Below are positions 63,501 through 64,000 of a stretch of 64,000 nucleotides of DNA, one piece after another. Under the pieces are notes generated by a model. That model saw only the letters and a list, made by a program, of their open reading frames with translations, ran no database searches and had not been told where the DNA came from. Source of the DNA: Ixodes scapularis (lineage: Eukaryota; Arthropoda; Arachnida; Ixodida; Ixodidae); contig NW_024609884.1 of the NCBI RefSeq assembly GCF_016920785.2, forward strand, positions 82,807,647-82,871,646, given 5' to 3'. The position numbers were made by a program, and so were the translations under genes. Position 1 is the first letter of the stretch; the number at the start of each line of letters is the position of its first letter.

Positions 63501-64000
63501 CTAAAATGTCCTGGTTTGCTGCAGCCTCCATTTAGCGCAACTACCGTAGGTTGGCGAAAACCTCCACGAGCAGTTGTATCATCTGTAGGTATAGAGGCAC
63601 CTTCAGTGTAGTGGGGATATTTGGTTCAAATCTCCCCAAGCAAATTCCAACAGGGGTGCCTTTATCTCGCCCTCTTAGGCCTCCGCTGTCAAGTTAGCTA
63701 GCCCTCTTACATCTGCCGATTGTTTGACTGCAAAAAGGCTTAACCTTGCAAGGTGTGTGTTACTTTGTGTCCACTAGCATGCCACTGACAAACTCTGGAA
63801 ATAGATCCACACTTTTTATTCATTGCACTGATACACTTGGTGCAAACACTACTTAGTTTCGGGTGTTTGAGAGAGACGAGGATTGTGTTTTTCTTTCCGC
63901 CCAAATGTAACACAATATGGCGGGGGAAATACTTAGTTGTCTGATCTCTGGTCATGGTTGCTAAACTGTTGGCACCTTCAAAATAATGCCAACCTTGCCC
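60550..64000 (+). other. Intron 6 of the SWIB/DEK_C gene, continues past the window
   Basis: It contains the 1-kb pogo-like element. The stretches 60,550-61,700 and 62,730-64,000 show no exon matching the missing SWIB segment. A 115-codon frame at 62,713-63,060 is unrecognised. TTAAAGGGACCATGAAACTG at about 63,290 looks like a transposon terminus with no partner in the window. Confidence 0.6.
61709..62727. mobile_element. pogo/Tigger-like element, 1,019 bp
   Basis: The left CAGTATAGACCACTTACAAC is inverted at the right as GTTATATGCAGTCTACACTG, flanked by TA (61,707-61,708 and 62,728-62,729). The subterminal CCGCTTATAGTGCAG occurs at both ends (61,751 and about 62,670). The GC-rich centre encodes no recognisable DDE transposase. 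Confidence 0.75.

Noticed and set aside
1..64000. CRISPR array, prokaryotic operon, or integrated bacterial or viral genome
   Set aside because: No regularly spaced direct repeats, no dense same-strand open frames, and the introns and retroelements show a eukaryotic chromosome.

Overview
This is eukaryotic, intron-containing, repeat-dense DNA. It is AT-rich with many long G, C, A and T runs. The mixture of a LINE with RNase H, a Penelope-like element with a GIY-YIG domain, a tRNA-derived SINE and dozens of hairpin-forming DNA elements fits a chelicerate, most likely a hard tick. The organism is inferred from repeat style and not proven from the sequence.

The one host gene I can reconstruct lies on the + strand from 27,539 to beyond the right edge. 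It encodes a DEK C-terminal-like domain, an acidic then basic linker, and the beginning of a SWIB/MDM2 domain (the UAF30/spp27-like family). Six coding exons (27,539-27,581; 27,708-27,798; 35,659-35,788; 50,576-50,665; 52,583-52,643; 60,485-60,549) have consensus splice sites and compatible phases, and join into a 160-codon open frame. The rest of the SWIB domain is downstream of the window. Its introns (126 bp to 14.8 kb) hold most of the transposons seen to the right.

Region by region: 0-4.7 kb holds a foldback MITE, a complete hAT element with a perfect 8-bp target duplication, a GC-rich segment with a weak THAP-like frame, and a MITE. 4.7-7.3 kb is a 5'-truncated, frameshifted LINE with a Harbinger-like hairpin MITE inside its RNase H. 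7.3-13.1 kb holds foldback elements and a 0.65-kb repeat present twice. 13.2-22.4 kb has a degenerate ACGTCA-type repeat, a tRNA-SINE, hAT-like fragments and foldbacks. 22.4-27.36 kb has a LINE fragment, a second hAT copy split by a nested 2-kb element, and a hAT-like MITE ending about 180 bp before the start codon of the gene. 27.5-64 kb is the SWIB/DEK_C gene. Intron 2 has a hAT-like copy, a LINE fragment and foldbacks. Intron 3 has a possible 3.9-kb element with a triplicated candidate start exon, a 1-kb TTAAAGGGGCCC element, the Penelope-like element and twin foldbacks. Intron 4 has a short pogo-like MITE. Intron 5 has two further inverted-terminal elements and a LINE 3' end. Intron 6 has a 1-kb pogo-like element.

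I found no CRISPR array, prokaryotic-style operon or complete non-coding RNA gene. I see no clear new biochemical system. The more unusual items are the possible ubiquitin-binding motif in a phase-symmetric exon, the start-codon YY1-like motif next to a transposon-derived upstream region, the triplicated start-exon repeat, and the nested transposon structures.
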